This document shows positions 43,388-52,295 of a DNA stretch of 64,000 nucleotides, one piece after another. Both the position numbers and the translations under genes were made by a program. The stretch's first letter is position 1. The number at the start of each line of letters is the position of its first letter. The stretch comes from Rhodospirillales bacterium. GTDB taxonomy: Bacteria; Pseudomonadota; Alphaproteobacteria; Rhodospirillales; Casp-alpha2. The stretch lies in NCBI GenBank assembly GCA_013203955.1, contig JABMOY010000116.1:1-64000 (forward strand), written 5' to 3'. Under the pieces are notes generated by a model that saw only the letters and a list, made by a program, of their open reading frames with translations, was not told the DNA's origin and did no database searches.

Positions 43388-44354
43388 GTTCTGGCGCCGA
43401 GGCGGTGGCTTGTTTGGTGGCCTTTTGGCGCCGTTGGGGTGGGGGTATGGCCTGGGTACTTGGCTGCGGTTCGCTTTTACGAAACCGTATCGCTCAGATG
43501 TGCCGGTGCTTTGCATCGGCAACTTGGTTGCCGGCGGTGCCGGTAAGACGCCGGTGGCGCTTAGCCTTGGGGGCTACTTGGCCGAACGCGGCCTGACGGT
43601 TCATTATCTTGGTCGAGGATACGGCGGCATCGAAAAGGGGCCGCTTCGGGTTGATTTGGGTGCCCACGGCGCCGGTGATGTCGGGGATGAAGCCCTGCTG
43701 CTGGCGGCAGTGGCGCCGACCTGGATTTCCGTTAACCGCGCTGCCGGTGTTGAAGCTGCTGGGGCTGGCGCCGATTTTATCATCATGGATGACGGGTTCC
43801 AGAACCCGTCCGTCGCCAAGGACCTGTCGCTGGTGGTGGTCGATGGCCGATACGGGTTCGGAAACGAACGATTGATCCCGGCGGGGCCCCTGCGCGAGCC
43901 CGTCGCCCGTGCCCTTGACCGTGCCCATGCGCTGATCGTGATCGGCGAAGACGAGGCCGGGATCGGTGGCCATCCGAAAGTCAAGAAAAGCAATCTTCCG
44001 GTCCTAAAGGCGACCGTTACGCCCGGTCCCGAAGCCTCGGCACTTAAGGGAAAAGCCGTCGTCGCCTTTGCCGGTATCGGCGAGCCCGAGAAGTTTTTCC
44101 GAACCCTTTCGTCGATTGGCGGCAGGGTCCAGGCAGCCCACGCCTTTCCCGATCACCATCGCTACACCACAAATGAAATACAGCGGCTGAAACAGGAAGC
44201 GGCGGATATGGGCGCCATCTTGGTGACGACAACCAAGGATGCCGTGCGCTTGGCGGCGTCTGATCTGAACGGCATCGAGGTTTTGACCATTTCCCTTGAA
44301 TGGCGGGACGAAACCGCCTTGGATGCGGTCTTGAACCCTATTTTTGGTGTTTAA
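43374..44354 (+). CDS. lpxK: Tetraacyldisaccharide 4'-kinase
   Basis: Phosphorylates the 4' position of the lipid A disaccharide with ATP. The 326 residues have the Walker A-type CIGNLVAGGAGKTPVALSL, LGRGYGG, GDEALLLA, and the family MDDGFQNPSVAKD. An N-terminal amphipathic or hydrophobic segment fits membrane association. The ATG lies inside the end of waaA (14 base overlap), so translation is probably coupled. The lpxL-like gene begins 8 bases downstream. Confidence 0.94.
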   Translation: MRAPEFWRRGGGLFGGLLAPLGWGYGLGTWLRFAFTKPYRSDVPVLCIGNLVAGGAGKTPVALSLGGYLAERGLTVHYLGRGYGGIEKGPLRVDLGAHGAGDVGDEALLLAAVAPTWISVNRAAGVEAAGAGADFIIMDDGFQNPSVAKDLSLVVVDGRYGFGNERLIPAGPLREPVARALDRAHALIVIGEDEAGIGGHPKVKKSNLPVLKATVTPGPEASALKGKAVVAFAGIGEPEKFFRTLSSIGGRVQAAHAFPDHHRYTTNEIQRLKQEAADMGAILVTTTKDAVRLAASDLNGIEVLTISLEWRDETALDAVLNPIFGV

Positions 44355-44362
44355 CGTTCCCG

Positions 44363-45262
44363 ATGGCCAAACTTCCGCCGCCGATTAACCGTTTTCTATT
44401 TTATCCCCTGCAGGCCGTGGGGGCGGTGGCTGTGTACACGCTGTGTCGGGTCCTTCCCATCGACTTGGCTTCGGCTTTGGGCGGTTGGATGTGCCGGACT
44501 ATTGGGCCCCGCTTGTCGGTTTCAAAAAGGGCGCTCAGGAATCTTAACCTCGCCTATCCCGAAAAGTCCGCTGCCGAGATCGCGGCTATCGTCCGCGCCA
44601 TGTGGGACAACCTCGGCCGAATGGCGGCGGAATACCCGCATTTGAGCGAGATCAATGTTTACGACCCGAAGGGGCGGGTCGAAGTCATCGGCGCCGAATA
44701 CGTCGACCTGTTGCGCGAAGATGATCGCCCGGGCATTTTCTTTTCCGCCCATCTCGGCAATTGGGAAATCGTCTCCCTGGGCGCGACGCAGCGCGGCCTG
44801 CCTTTGGACCGGGTCTACCGGCAAGCCAACAACCGCTTGGTCGAATGGCTCTACCAACACGGGCGTAGCGCCGTCGAAGGCGCCTTGATCCCCAAGGGGC
44901 CGGCCGGCGCCCGGTTGTTGCTGGAGTCGATCAAGGACGGCAAACATCTGGGCATGATGGTTGACCAGAAAATGAATGACGGCATCGCCACCCCGTTTTT
45001 CGGGCGTGACGTGATGACAGCCCCGGCGTTGGCGGAAATGGCGCTGCGTTATGATTGCCCGGTGGTGGGGGCTAGGATCGAGCGTCTGAGGGGGGCGCAT
45101 TTCAAGTTAATCATTCACCCGCCCCTGGACCTGATCCGGACCGGCGACCGGCATGCCGATGTCGCCGCCAACATGGCCCAGGTCAACGCGGTGATCGAAC
45201 AATGGGTCCGCGACACGCCCGAACAATGGCTATGGCTTCACAACCGGTGGCCCGACGAGTAG
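44363..45262 (+). CDS. lpxL: Lipid A acyltransferase (LpxL/HtrB family)
   Basis: Adds a secondary acyl chain to lipid A. The 299 residues from ATG 44363 (the track start lies in lpxK) have an N-terminal membrane segment and the catalytic H-x4-E motif in FSAHLGNWEIVS, followed by VYRQANN, PKGPAGARLLLESIKDG and MVDQKMNDGIATPFFG. LpxL and LpxM types cannot be separated by eye. The last 33 bases overlap the convergent M23 peptidase gene. Confidence 0.92.
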   Translation: MAKLPPPINRFLFYPLQAVGAVAVYTLCRVLPIDLASALGGWMCRTIGPRLSVSKRALRNLNLAYPEKSAAEIAAIVRAMWDNLGRMAAEYPHLSEINVYDPKGRVEVIGAEYVDLLREDDRPGIFFSAHLGNWEIVSLGATQRGLPLDRVYRQANNRLVEWLYQHGRSAVEGALIPKGPAGARLLLESIKDGKHLGMMVDQKMNDGIATPFFGRDVMTAPALAEMALRYDCPVVGARIERLRGAHFKLIIHPPLDLIRTGDRHADVAANMAQVNAVIEQWVRDTPEQWLWLHNRWPDE

Positions 45263-46087
45263 GCCTGGGTCGAGGTGCGTGCCGAACAGGCTGACCCCCC
45301 AATGCAGGTGCGGCCCCGTTACCCGGCCCGTCTTGCCGATGGTGCCGATGGGGGTTCCTTTTTCGATGAGTTGGCCTTCCGTCACCAGAATTTTATCCAT
45401 GTGCACGTAGACCGACGTCAGCCCGTGGCCATGATCGATCATCACCGTCTTGCCGGTCAAGAACATGTCCGGGTGTGCTAAGGCGACCGTTCCGCCCGTG
45501 GCGGCGAAGACGGGAGACCCCCGGGGCGCCGCGACATCGATGCCGTTGTGGGGCCGTCGGGGGTTGCCGTTGAGAATGCGCTGGCTGCCGAAGACCCCCG
45601 ATATCGGCCCCTGGGCCGGCCATTGGAAACCCGAAGCGAAGAAGGTCTTGGTGGAATCCAACCGGCGCACGGCGGCGATCTTGGCATTGTCGTCCTTGAT
45701 GCGGGCTAGTTCCTTAGGCCCCGGCGTCACTTGTTTGGTCGGCAGGCCGTCGATGCGCTGAACCTTGTATGCTCGGCGTTTGATCTTGAGGCTGCGGTCC
45801 GTGAGGGCGCCGTCGGGATGGCTGATGCGGAGACGGGCGGTTTTTTTGGCGTCGCGGCCGAACCCGATCAGGAACCGGCCTTCGGGGGATACCCGGACCG
45901 AACGCCCGTTGATGCTGACCTTTGCCCCCGGTTCGGTTTTGCCGATGACCAGCCCGCCCTGGGTCAGGGGGCCTTCGAGGCTGAGGCTGTCTGCGGAAAC
46001 CAGCCCCGGCAACAGGCAGAAGAAGACGAACGCCGCCCAAAACCCAGACCTGAAGATCGTCAAAGCCCCCGGTTTTAAGCCGGTCAA
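45230..46087 (-). CDS. M23-family peptidoglycan endopeptidase
   Basis: Encodes about 285 residues with a signal peptide (WAAFVFFCLLPGLVSADS). An Ig-like or beta-rich middle (SINGRSVRVSPEGRF) precedes a LytM domain with the zinc ligands in HNGIDVAAPRG and TGPHLHWGVSL, and MIDHGHGLTSVYVHM. It cuts peptide cross-links in the periplasm. The start is TTG 46087, sharing bases with the xseA stop (TTGA); a TTG eight codons on is also possible. The 3' end overlaps lpxL. Confidence 0.88.
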   Translation of the reverse strand: MTGLKPGALTIFRSGFWAAFVFFCLLPGLVSADSLSLEGPLTQGGLVIGKTEPGAKVSINGRSVRVSPEGRFLIGFGRDAKKTARLRISHPDGALTDRSLKIKRRAYKVQRIDGLPTKQVTPGPKELARIKDDNAKIAAVRRLDSTKTFFASGFQWPAQGPISGVFGSQRILNGNPRRPHNGIDVAAPRGSPVFAATGGTVALAHPDMFLTGKTVMIDHGHGLTSVYVHMDKILVTEGQLIEKGTPIGTIGKTGRVTGPHLHWGVSLFGTHLDPGLLVGPPVVKP

Positions 46088-47412
46088 AGTAGAGTCCCCT
46101 GGCGGCCGTCATTGCCGGGTTTCGGCTTTCTCTTTTTTTTGCCGCCGCCTTTACCCGGAACGGTATCGACGGTGGCCCCGGCCTTGCCGTCGTGAAATTG
46201 CATGGTCACATCCATGCCTGGCGTTAGCTTGCCGACCTGATCCACAGGCGACCCGGCCCCGTCTGTGACCAGCGCGAAGCCCCGTTCCAGCACCCGTTCA
46301 TAGGCGTAACTTTCGAGCAGCGCCGCCGCCTGTTTGAGGGCTTGGCGGCGGTCGCGGAAGATGGCGTTGCCGGCATTCCCCAGCCGCTCCGTCCAATCGT
46401 CGAGCCGCTGCATGAAGTCCCCGGTCAAGCGGGCCAAGTCCGGCAATCCCCGCACCAGGCCCTGCAAGCGCAGGCGGCCTTCCTGCAAAACCCTGTTCAA
46501 GGCCGAGATCAGGCGCGCCCCGTCGTCTTCGACCTGGGCCAACAAATCGGTGCGCACCGGCACCGCCATCTCGGCGGCGGCTGTCGGCGTCGGCGCCCGT
46601 TCGTCGGCGGCGAGGTCAATCAGCGTCCAGTCGGTCTCGTGCCCAACCGCCGAAATCAACGGGATCTTGCTGGCCGCCGCGGCGCGGACGACGGTTTCTT
46701 CGTTGAACGCCATCAAGTCTTCAAGGCTGCCGCCACCGCGGCCGACGATCAAAACATCGGGCCGGGGGATGTCGCCTTTTGCCTTGAGTTTGTTAAAGCC
46801 CTTGATGGCTTTGGCAATCTCGGCGGCGGCGCCCTCACCTTGCACCTTGACCGGCCACAACAGCACGTGCAGCGGAAACCGATCATCCAATCGGTGCAGG
46901 ATATCGCGGATCACCGCCCCGGTCGGCGAGGTGACGACGCCGATGACTTCGGGCAGGAAGGGAATTTCCTTTTTGGCCTCAATATCAAATAGGCCTTCGT
47001 CCGCCAGCTTCTTCTTGCGCTGTTCCAAAAGCTTCAACAGCGCCCCTTCGCCCGCCAGTTCTATGGAGTCGACGACGATTTGGTAGGTCGAGCGCCCCTG
47101 ATAGATGGTGATGCGGCCCTGGGCCACCACTTCCATGCCGTCTTCGGGGACGATACCCAGCCTTCCCGCCGTGCCGCGCCAGCAAACCCCATCGAGGACG
47201 GCGTCATTGTCCTTAAGCCGGAAATACATGTGCCCCGACGGCGCCTGCTTGAAACCGGTGATTTCGCCCCGCACCCGGACTTGTGAGAAGCTTTCTTCGA
47301 CGGTGTGTTTCAGCAGGGTTGAGATTTCCCCCACCGAAAACACCGGTGGGCCTTGATCGGCGTCAAGGCCGGATTCTAAATCTTCGGCAATGCTGGATGG
47401 ACGCTCAGTCAT
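46084..47412 (-). CDS. xseA: Exodeoxyribonuclease VII large subunit
   Basis: Large subunit of a single-strand-specific exonuclease used in repair. The 442 residues have the N-terminal OB fold (FSVGEISTLLKHTVEESFSQVRVRGEITG), then EVIGVVTSPTGAVIRDILHR, LIVGRGGGSLEDLMAFNEE, SAVGHETDWTLIDLAADERAPTPTAAAE, and a helical C-terminal part. It is divergent from purD with a 62-base gap. No small subunit xseB is in the window. It is followed by the M23 peptidase gene in one unit. Confidence 0.95.
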   Translation of the reverse strand: MTERPSSIAEDLESGLDADQGPPVFSVGEISTLLKHTVEESFSQVRVRGEITGFKQAPSGHMYFRLKDNDAVLDGVCWRGTAGRLGIVPEDGMEVVAQGRITIYQGRSTYQIVVDSIELAGEGALLKLLEQRKKKLADEGLFDIEAKKEIPFLPEVIGVVTSPTGAVIRDILHRLDDRFPLHVLLWPVKVQGEGAAAEIAKAIKGFNKLKAKGDIPRPDVLIVGRGGGSLEDLMAFNEETVVRAAAASKIPLISAVGHETDWTLIDLAADERAPTPTAAAEMAVPVRTDLLAQVEDDGARLISALNRVLQEGRLRLQGLVRGLPDLARLTGDFMQRLDDWTERLGNAGNAIFRDRRQALKQAAALLESYAYERVLERGFALVTDGAGSPVDQVGKLTPGMDVTMQFHDGKAGATVDTVPGKGGGKKKRKPKPGNDGRQGTLL

Positions 47413-47474
47413 GACTACATTATGTATGATACAAGTTTCAAAACAAACCCAAGGGACACTAGGAGACGGGCGGC

Positions 47475-48740
47475 ATGAAGGTTTTGGTGATCGGATCGGG
47501 CGGACGCGAACACGCCCTTTGTTGGGCTATCGCCAAATCGCCGAAGTGCGACGAGCTGTTTTGTGCGCCCGGCAATGCCGGTATTGATCAAGTCGCCATC
47601 ACCGTTCCCATCGCAATCGACGACCTCGACGGCATCTTGGATTTCGTTGCTGCCAACGCCATCGATTTCGTCGTCGTCGGCCCCGAAGGGCCGCTGGTGG
47701 CGGGCTTGGTCGACCGCCTGGACGAGGTCGGAATCAAGGCCTTTGGCCCCACCGCCGCTGCCGCCCAGTTGGAGGGATCGAAAGCCTTCACCAAGGACCT
47801 GTGCGCCAAGTATGGCATCCCCACCGCCGAATACGCGCGTTTCGATGAGCCCGACGCTGCCAAGGAATACATCCGTATTCAGGGCGCGCCGATTGTGGTT
47901 AAGGCCGACGGGTTGGCTGCCGGCAAGGGCGTCATCCTGTGCCGCAACGAAAACGAGGCCTATGCCGCCATCGACCACATCATGACCGAACAAGCCTTCG
48001 GCGAGGCCGGCGCCGAAGCTGTCATCGAGAAAATGCTGGTCGGCGAGGAAGCCAGCTTCTTCGCCCTGGTTGACGGCAAGACCGCCTTGCCGCTGGTCGC
48101 CGCCCAGGACCACAAAGCCGTTTTCGACGGCGACGAAGGCCCCAACACCGGCGGCATGGGCGCCTATTCCCCGGCGCCGATTGTCACCGACGCCCTGACC
48201 AAGCGCGTCATGGATGAGATCATCAACCCTACCATCCGGGCCATGGCGGCCGAGGGTATGCCCTACAAAGGGGTGCTGTATGCCGGGCTGATGATCACCG
48301 AAAAGGGGCCCGAGTTGATCGAATACAACGCGCGCTTCGGCGACCCCGAATGCCAGCCGATGATGATGCGGCTGAAATCAGACGCGCTCGACATGTTGCT
48401 CGCCTGTGCCGAGGGCCGTTTGGACAAATTCAAGCTCGAATGGCGGAAAGACGCGGCCTTGTGCGTGGTCATGGCCGCCGAAGGATATCCGGGGGCTTAT
48501 AAAAAAGGCTCCGAGATCAAGGGCCTGGACAAGGCCGAAGACTTAGCCGATGTCGTCGTCTTTCATGCTGGAACTTTGGAAGAAGACGGTCGCATCGTCG
48601 CCAATGGCGGGCGGGTGCTCAACGTCACCGCCTTGGGCGAAACGGTCAAAGAGGCCCAGAAGCGCGCCTATCAGGCGGTTGCCGTCCTCGACTGGCCCGG
48701 GGGCTTCTGCCGTTCCGACATCGGCTGGCGGGCGATCTGA
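47475..48740 (+). CDS. purD: Phosphoribosylamine-glycine ligase
   Basis: Makes glycinamide ribonucleotide in purine synthesis using ATP. The 421 residues have the N-terminal [31 protein letters not shown]-grasp segments [37 protein letters not shown] and [14 protein letters not shown], and [15 protein letters not shown] lies upstream of the ATG. It is full length. It is read away from xseA. Confidence 0.96.
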   Translation: MKVLVIGSGGREHALCWAIAKSPKCDELFCAPGNAGIDQVAITVPIAIDDLDGILDFVAANAIDFVVVGPEGPLVAGLVDRLDEVGIKAFGPTAAAAQLEGSKAFTKDLCAKYGIPTAEYARFDEPDAAKEYIRIQGAPIVVKADGLAAGKGVILCRNENEAYAAIDHIMTEQAFGEAGAEAVIEKMLVGEEASFFALVDGKTALPLVAAQDHKAVFDGDEGPNTGGMGAYSPAPIVTDALTKRVMDEIINPTIRAMAAEGMPYKGVLYAGLMITEKGPELIEYNARFGDPECQPMMMRLKSDALDMLLACAEGRLDKFKLEWRKDAALCVVMAAEGYPGAYKKGSEIKGLDKAEDLADVVVFHAGTLEEDGRIVANGGRVLNVTALGETVKEAQKRAYQAVAVLDWPGGFCRSDIGWRAI

Positions 48741-48761
48741 CGGCGTTTCCGGCTTTTATCC

Positions 48762-48775
48762 GGGGCTCAAGCCCC
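48762..48775 (+). terminator. Weak hairpin between purD and the DUF1244 gene
   Basis: GGGGCT-CA-AGCCCC can form a six-pair hairpin but only a mixed CCTATATAT follows, so termination is uncertain. Confidence 0.3.
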
Positions 48776-48816
48776 CTATATATCGTCCAACAAAACATAG
48801 TCTTTGGGAGGAGCTA

Positions 48817-49137
48817 ATGGACGATAAAACACGTATTGAGCTTGAAGCCGCCGCCTTTCGGGGCCTCGTGGGACACCTTCAAAAGCGCACCGATGTGCAA
48901 AACATCGACATCATGAATTTGGCCGGGTTCTGCCGCAATTGCTTGTCAAAATGGTACCGGGCGGCGGCCGAGGACAAGGGCATCGACATGTCCTATGACG
49001 AAGCCCGCGAAATCGTCTACGGCATGCCCTATGACGATTGGAAGGACAAGCACCAGACCGGCGCCTCGGATGAACAGAAAAAAACGTTTGAGGAAACCAA
49101 GCCGCTGCACGCCGATATCAGCGGCCACAACAAATAA
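48817..49137 (+). CDS. DUF1244 family protein
   Basis: Encodes 106 residues from ATG 48817, with GGGAGGAG just upstream; the longer track ORF starts inside purD. The sequence (IELEAAAFRGLVGHLQKRTDVQNIDIMNLAGFCRNCLSKWY and YDEAREIVYGMPYDDWK) is the highly conserved DUF1244 pattern of proteobacteria. Function unknown; the CRNC motif could bind metal. It is helical with no signal peptide and probably shares a transcript with the next gene, 19 bases on. Confidence 0.92.
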   Translation: MDDKTRIELEAAAFRGLVGHLQKRTDVQNIDIMNLAGFCRNCLSKWYRAAAEDKGIDMSYDEAREIVYGMPYDDWKDKHQTGASDEQKKTFEETKPLHADISGHNK

Positions 49138-49156
49138 CCAGCCGGGCCTTTAGCTT

Positions 49157-50200
49157 ATGGCGAACCTGACAGCTGACGGCATGGTAAGGCCCGAGCTTTG
49201 GCCGAATTCCGGCTTCAAGCTTTTAGAGCGCGACGGGGCAGGGCGCTTGGTCGTCACCGATGGTTTTTTGCGCGCCTATCTGGGCCGTCCCGAAATGGTG
49301 CCGGTGGCGGAATCGTGCGATGCAGAGCGCGCCCTCCATGCCGGCCTGATGGCCGACCCAAAGCGCCCGGTCGGCGATGAGGAGGTGGCGGCGCTGGCCG
49401 ACGCCGACGCTCGGGGAAACTACGGCATATTTCTGGGCTTTCGCGACCGGCTTGTAAGCGACGGCACCCTCGAAGCCTGTTACCAGAAATTATTCCAGGC
49501 GGGCGATGTCGGCCTGCCGGTGCTGTTCGTCAACCAAATGGCCCACGCCATTGTCCGCAATATTCTGGAAGACGTCACCGACCCGTTCCAGGCCCGCGCC
49601 GCCGAGCTTTTATTCCGCGAACAGAACGCCACCGTCGAAGAAGGCGCCATCCTGTTGGGCGATGCTGAAACCATCTCCATGCTGGCGGCGACGGGGGGCA
49701 TGGGCAACCTGGGCAAGTTGGTGGTCGACGGCGGCACTAAGCCCAAGCAGGTCGACTTGGATGTGTTGCAGCCCGAAAACGCCGACATCTACTGGGACCG
49801 CAACGAACGTTTCGATACGGTCCTCGACCTGACCTTCCCGCGCCCCGGCCTGGATGCTTTGGCCCGAGTGCTGGAAGCCTGGATCGCGCATTTCCTCGGC
49901 GCGAGTGTAAAAATCCAGCCGGTGCAGCAGATCACCGACGAGCGCTGGGTCTGGCATGTCGGCTTGGATAAGGAAGCCTCGGTGCTGTTGAACGACCTTT
50001 ACCAGGACAACGAAGTTAGCGATGAACGCATGCAACGGCTGCTCAGCCTGTTCCGGCTGGAATTCGATGATCCCAACCAGATGCAGTCCGATATCAAAGG
50101 CAAGCCCGTTTATTTGGCCCTGTGCATGACGCCGGAAAAAACATTGCGCTTAAAGCCGCAGAATTTATTGGTCAACCTGCCGCTGGCCCGAAGCGCTTAA
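49157..50200 (+). CDS. Conserved protein, DUF6352-like, unknown function
   Basis: Encodes 347 residues. The N-terminus (ELWPNSGFKLLERDGAGRLVVTDGFLRAYLGRPEM and ESCDAERALHAGLMADP) and the middle (FVNQMAHAIVRNILE, ELLFREQNATVEEGAILLGDAE) match a conserved proteobacterial family that I recall as DUF6352. No catalytic motif or signal peptide seen. It follows the DUF1244 gene closely and is probably co-transcribed. The assignment to the numbered family is from memory. Confidence 0.82.
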   Translation: MANLTADGMVRPELWPNSGFKLLERDGAGRLVVTDGFLRAYLGRPEMVPVAESCDAERALHAGLMADPKRPVGDEEVAALADADARGNYGIFLGFRDRLVSDGTLEACYQKLFQAGDVGLPVLFVNQMAHAIVRNILEDVTDPFQARAAELLFREQNATVEEGAILLGDAETISMLAATGGMGNLGKLVVDGGTKPKQVDLDVLQPENADIYWDRNERFDTVLDLTFPRPGLDALARVLEAWIAHFLGASVKIQPVQQITDERWVWHVGLDKEASVLLNDLYQDNEVSDERMQRLLSLFRLEFDDPNQMQSDIKGKPVYLALCMTPEKTLRLKPQNLLVNLPLARSA

Positions 50201-50540
50201 GGCCTTTTCCCGGAACCGGCGCTGGCCAGCGTTATGGAAAATTCCCGGCAAATTGTACGCAAAAGTACGCATTGGCTTCCGATCAGTTGTCCGCGCCCGC
50301 ACATGAAACCAGGCCGCGTTACCGAGGCCTAAAAAGCCTGCGCGGGAGCTGAGAGACATATTCACCGTGTCCAAGAGCAAGGCGTCTTCGCATCAAGGAA
50401 GTAAAGAACAAAAACAGAACATTCGCTCATTCGGCGGGTCTGTCAATGGTCTCGGCTCCGCCACCAAACACTTTTTTAGGCCGCCGCGACCTAAATGATT
50501 TAGAACTAAGGCCATCGTTGCTCACGCTGGAAAGACCGCC
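50201..50540. other. 340-base gap before the sulfotransferase gene
   Basis: No RNA gene was recognised. It has a short direct repeat GTACGC-AAAA-GTACGC near 50256, a small inverted AGGC..GCCT near 50328, and a LexA-type match listed separately. A minus ORF (50165-50380 in the track; ATG at 50359 gives 64 residues, MSLSSRAGFLGLGNAAWF...) lies downstream of that match on the minus strand. It has a poor ribosome site and overlaps the DUF6352-like gene, so it is not called. Confidence 0.4.
50406..50420 (-). promoter_or_regulatory. Second LexA-type box match
   Basis: Minus strand reads GTTC-TGTTTTT-GTTC, an exact GTTC-N7-GTTC. A TTGACA lies 20 bases upstream on the minus strand, as at the phage promoter, but no good -10 is seen. 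Chance alone would give about two such matches in the window. Confidence 0.4.
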
Positions 50541-52295
50541 ATGGACGAGATTGATCCCGAATATAACCCCTTCACGCCTGTCTACGACCGGGGTTATGTC
50601 ACCAACAATCCGGGTTATTGGGCGGCCACCTTGCCGAAACTGCAGGAAGCTTCGGAGCAGTGTGGTGGAAATGATCTCGATCTTTCCACATTCATCGGAT
50701 GGGGGCTTATTTATACCTATCAAATGACAGCGGCAAAGGAGCTGCTGCATTCCGTTATCGAAAAAGCGCCAGACACCGTCGGCGCCGATTGGGGTTACTT
50801 CAAGGCCCTACAGGAATTGACCCAGGGGCCCGAGGCCATTGAATTCGGGTGTGAAAACTGGGTCGGCAAGAAAAACCATGGCTTTAGTTTGTTGGTCTCT
50901 CAAAGCCTGTTGGAAATAGGCAACGTCGAACAAGCCAAGGATTTGGAAGATGAATGGCTGTTCATGACGGCCCAAGGCGATGGCGTTGCCTGGGAACTGC
51001 GCGGGCAAATCGCCGAAGCCAGGGGGGATTGGGGAGATGGCTCTTCCTGTTATGCGCTTCTTTTGAACAATGGCGTGTTGTTTCCGAAAATACAGCTGCG
51101 CTTTCTCAGGTCACTTTCCAAAGCCAATAAGGAAACCGACGTCGCCGGCCTGGAGGCGGGCCTCTCACGGATTTTGAAAAAACCCTTACAAGACAAAGTT
51201 TGGTTGCGTTACCAAATGAGCCGTTGGGGGCGTTGCTCAGACGTCAAACAACTTTTCGCGGCGGAACCCAAAGCCGATATGATACTTCCGCGGAATTATG
51301 ATTACCTTACGATTCAAACAAATAGAAATTTGCGTTTGCTTAATGCAAAGGAAACAAGCCGCCATAAAGGCAAGTTGAAATCCCCCGTCATAGATCCGAA
51401 GCGAATCCTTGAAAACATTAAGGCCTTTAAAAAAATTGCCTCTGAATTGATTGAGGAAGGGCGTTTCGAGACCTTTCAGCACAATATCCGCGGGTTCCGG
51501 GATACCTATTCGAGCCGGAAAAACCCGCCGATCTTTGTTCTGTCAAGCGGGCGGTGCGGCACTTATGCTTTTCAAAAGCTTATGGAATTGTCGGAAGGAG
51601 TGCAAAGTCACCACACCCTTCTCATGTATATTTCCGGTGCAGACCGCAATCATCTGCTTTACAGAATTTTAGAAGGACGTTTCGACAAGGCCGTTTTAGG
51701 AGAAATTTTAGAATCCTATCTGGAAACCAAAATGGCCGAATTTTTCTATGCCCTCAGGCACGACAAATCGTTGGTTGCTGTCGGTCATTTGGATACCGTT
51801 TTTGCGCCCTTCAATGCCGTTTTTCACCCCGACAGCCGCTTCGTTTATTTGCATCGGGACGAAGCGCCGACTTACTGGTCGTTTGTTTCTAAAAAACAAT
51901 GGGGTGGCCAACTTCAACATTGGCGTTATGACTCGGAATTTCCCGACGGCATGTTCATTCATGAAGCAGACCAATCTTTATCACTTGAGGATAACGTCGC
52001 TTGGTATCTTTACCTGACAAAAGTTTTTTCAGAAGCTTTCCTGAAAACAATTCCAAAGGCTCGGGGTGTCAGCATAAAAAGTGAAGATATGTTTGCACAG
52101 AACCCGAAAACCTTTGCCAAGCTGCAAAAGCTTCTGCCCATAAGCGATATTTCCGAAGAAGCTTTCAGAGAGAATTTCTCAAAACCCGTCAACGTCAAAG
52201 CCGGTTTGATTGACCAATCCCAAACCGCCATTGACGACCGCCAGAAAATATTTCGAAAAAGCCTGGGGCTTTTAAAAAAGGATGGTCGCTTTTAA
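50541..52295 (+). CDS. TPR-like and sulfotransferase-fold protein
   Basis: Encodes 584 residues. The first 270 or so are helical and TPR-like (FIGWGLIYTYQMTAAKELLHSVIE; AWELRGQIAEARGDW). The C-terminal domain starts with PPIFVLSSGRCGTYAFQKLM at about 330, the 5'-phosphosulfate loop of PAPS-dependent sulfotransferases, and later FVYLHRDEAP resembles the 3'-phosphate region. It may sulfate a sugar or lipid; the acceptor is unknown. Base composition is more AT-rich than in neighbours and no partner genes are near, so it may have been acquired. Its stop shares four bases with the convergent gene. Confidence 0.78.
   Translation: MDEIDPEYNPFTPVYDRGYVTNNPGYWAATLPKLQEASEQCGGNDLDLSTFIGWGLIYTYQMTAAKELLHSVIEKAPDTVGADWGYFKALQELTQGPEAIEFGCENWVGKKNHGFSLLVSQSLLEIGNVEQAKDLEDEWLFMTAQGDGVAWELRGQIAEARGDWGDGSSCYALLLNNGVLFPKIQLRFLRSLSKANKETDVAGLEAGLSRILKKPLQDKVWLRYQMSRWGRCSDVKQLFAAEPKADMILPRNYDYLTIQTNRNLRLLNAKETSRHKGKLKSPVIDPKRILENIKAFKKIASELIEEGRFETFQHNIRGFRDTYSSRKNPPIFVLSSGRCGTYAFQKLMELSEGVQSHHTLLMYISGADRNHLLYRILEGRFDKAVLGEILESYLETKMAEFFYALRHDKSLVAVGHLDTVFAPFNAVFHPDSRFVYLHRDEAPTYWSFVSKKQWGGQLQHWRYDSEFPDGMFIHEADQSLSLEDNVAWYLYLTKVFSEAFLKTIPKARGVSIKSEDMFAQNPKTFAKLQKLLPISDISEEAFRENFSKPVNVKAGLIDQSQTAIDDRQKIFRKSLGLLKKDGRF

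Noticed and set aside
48550-48816. Extended N-terminus of the DUF1244 ORF
   Set aside because: Lies in another frame over the end of purD; the family N-terminus and a strong ribosome site are at 48817.
50201-50540. tRNA or structured RNA in the gap before the sulfotransferase gene
   Set aside because: No cloverleaf or T-loop could be formed; only short inverted repeats.
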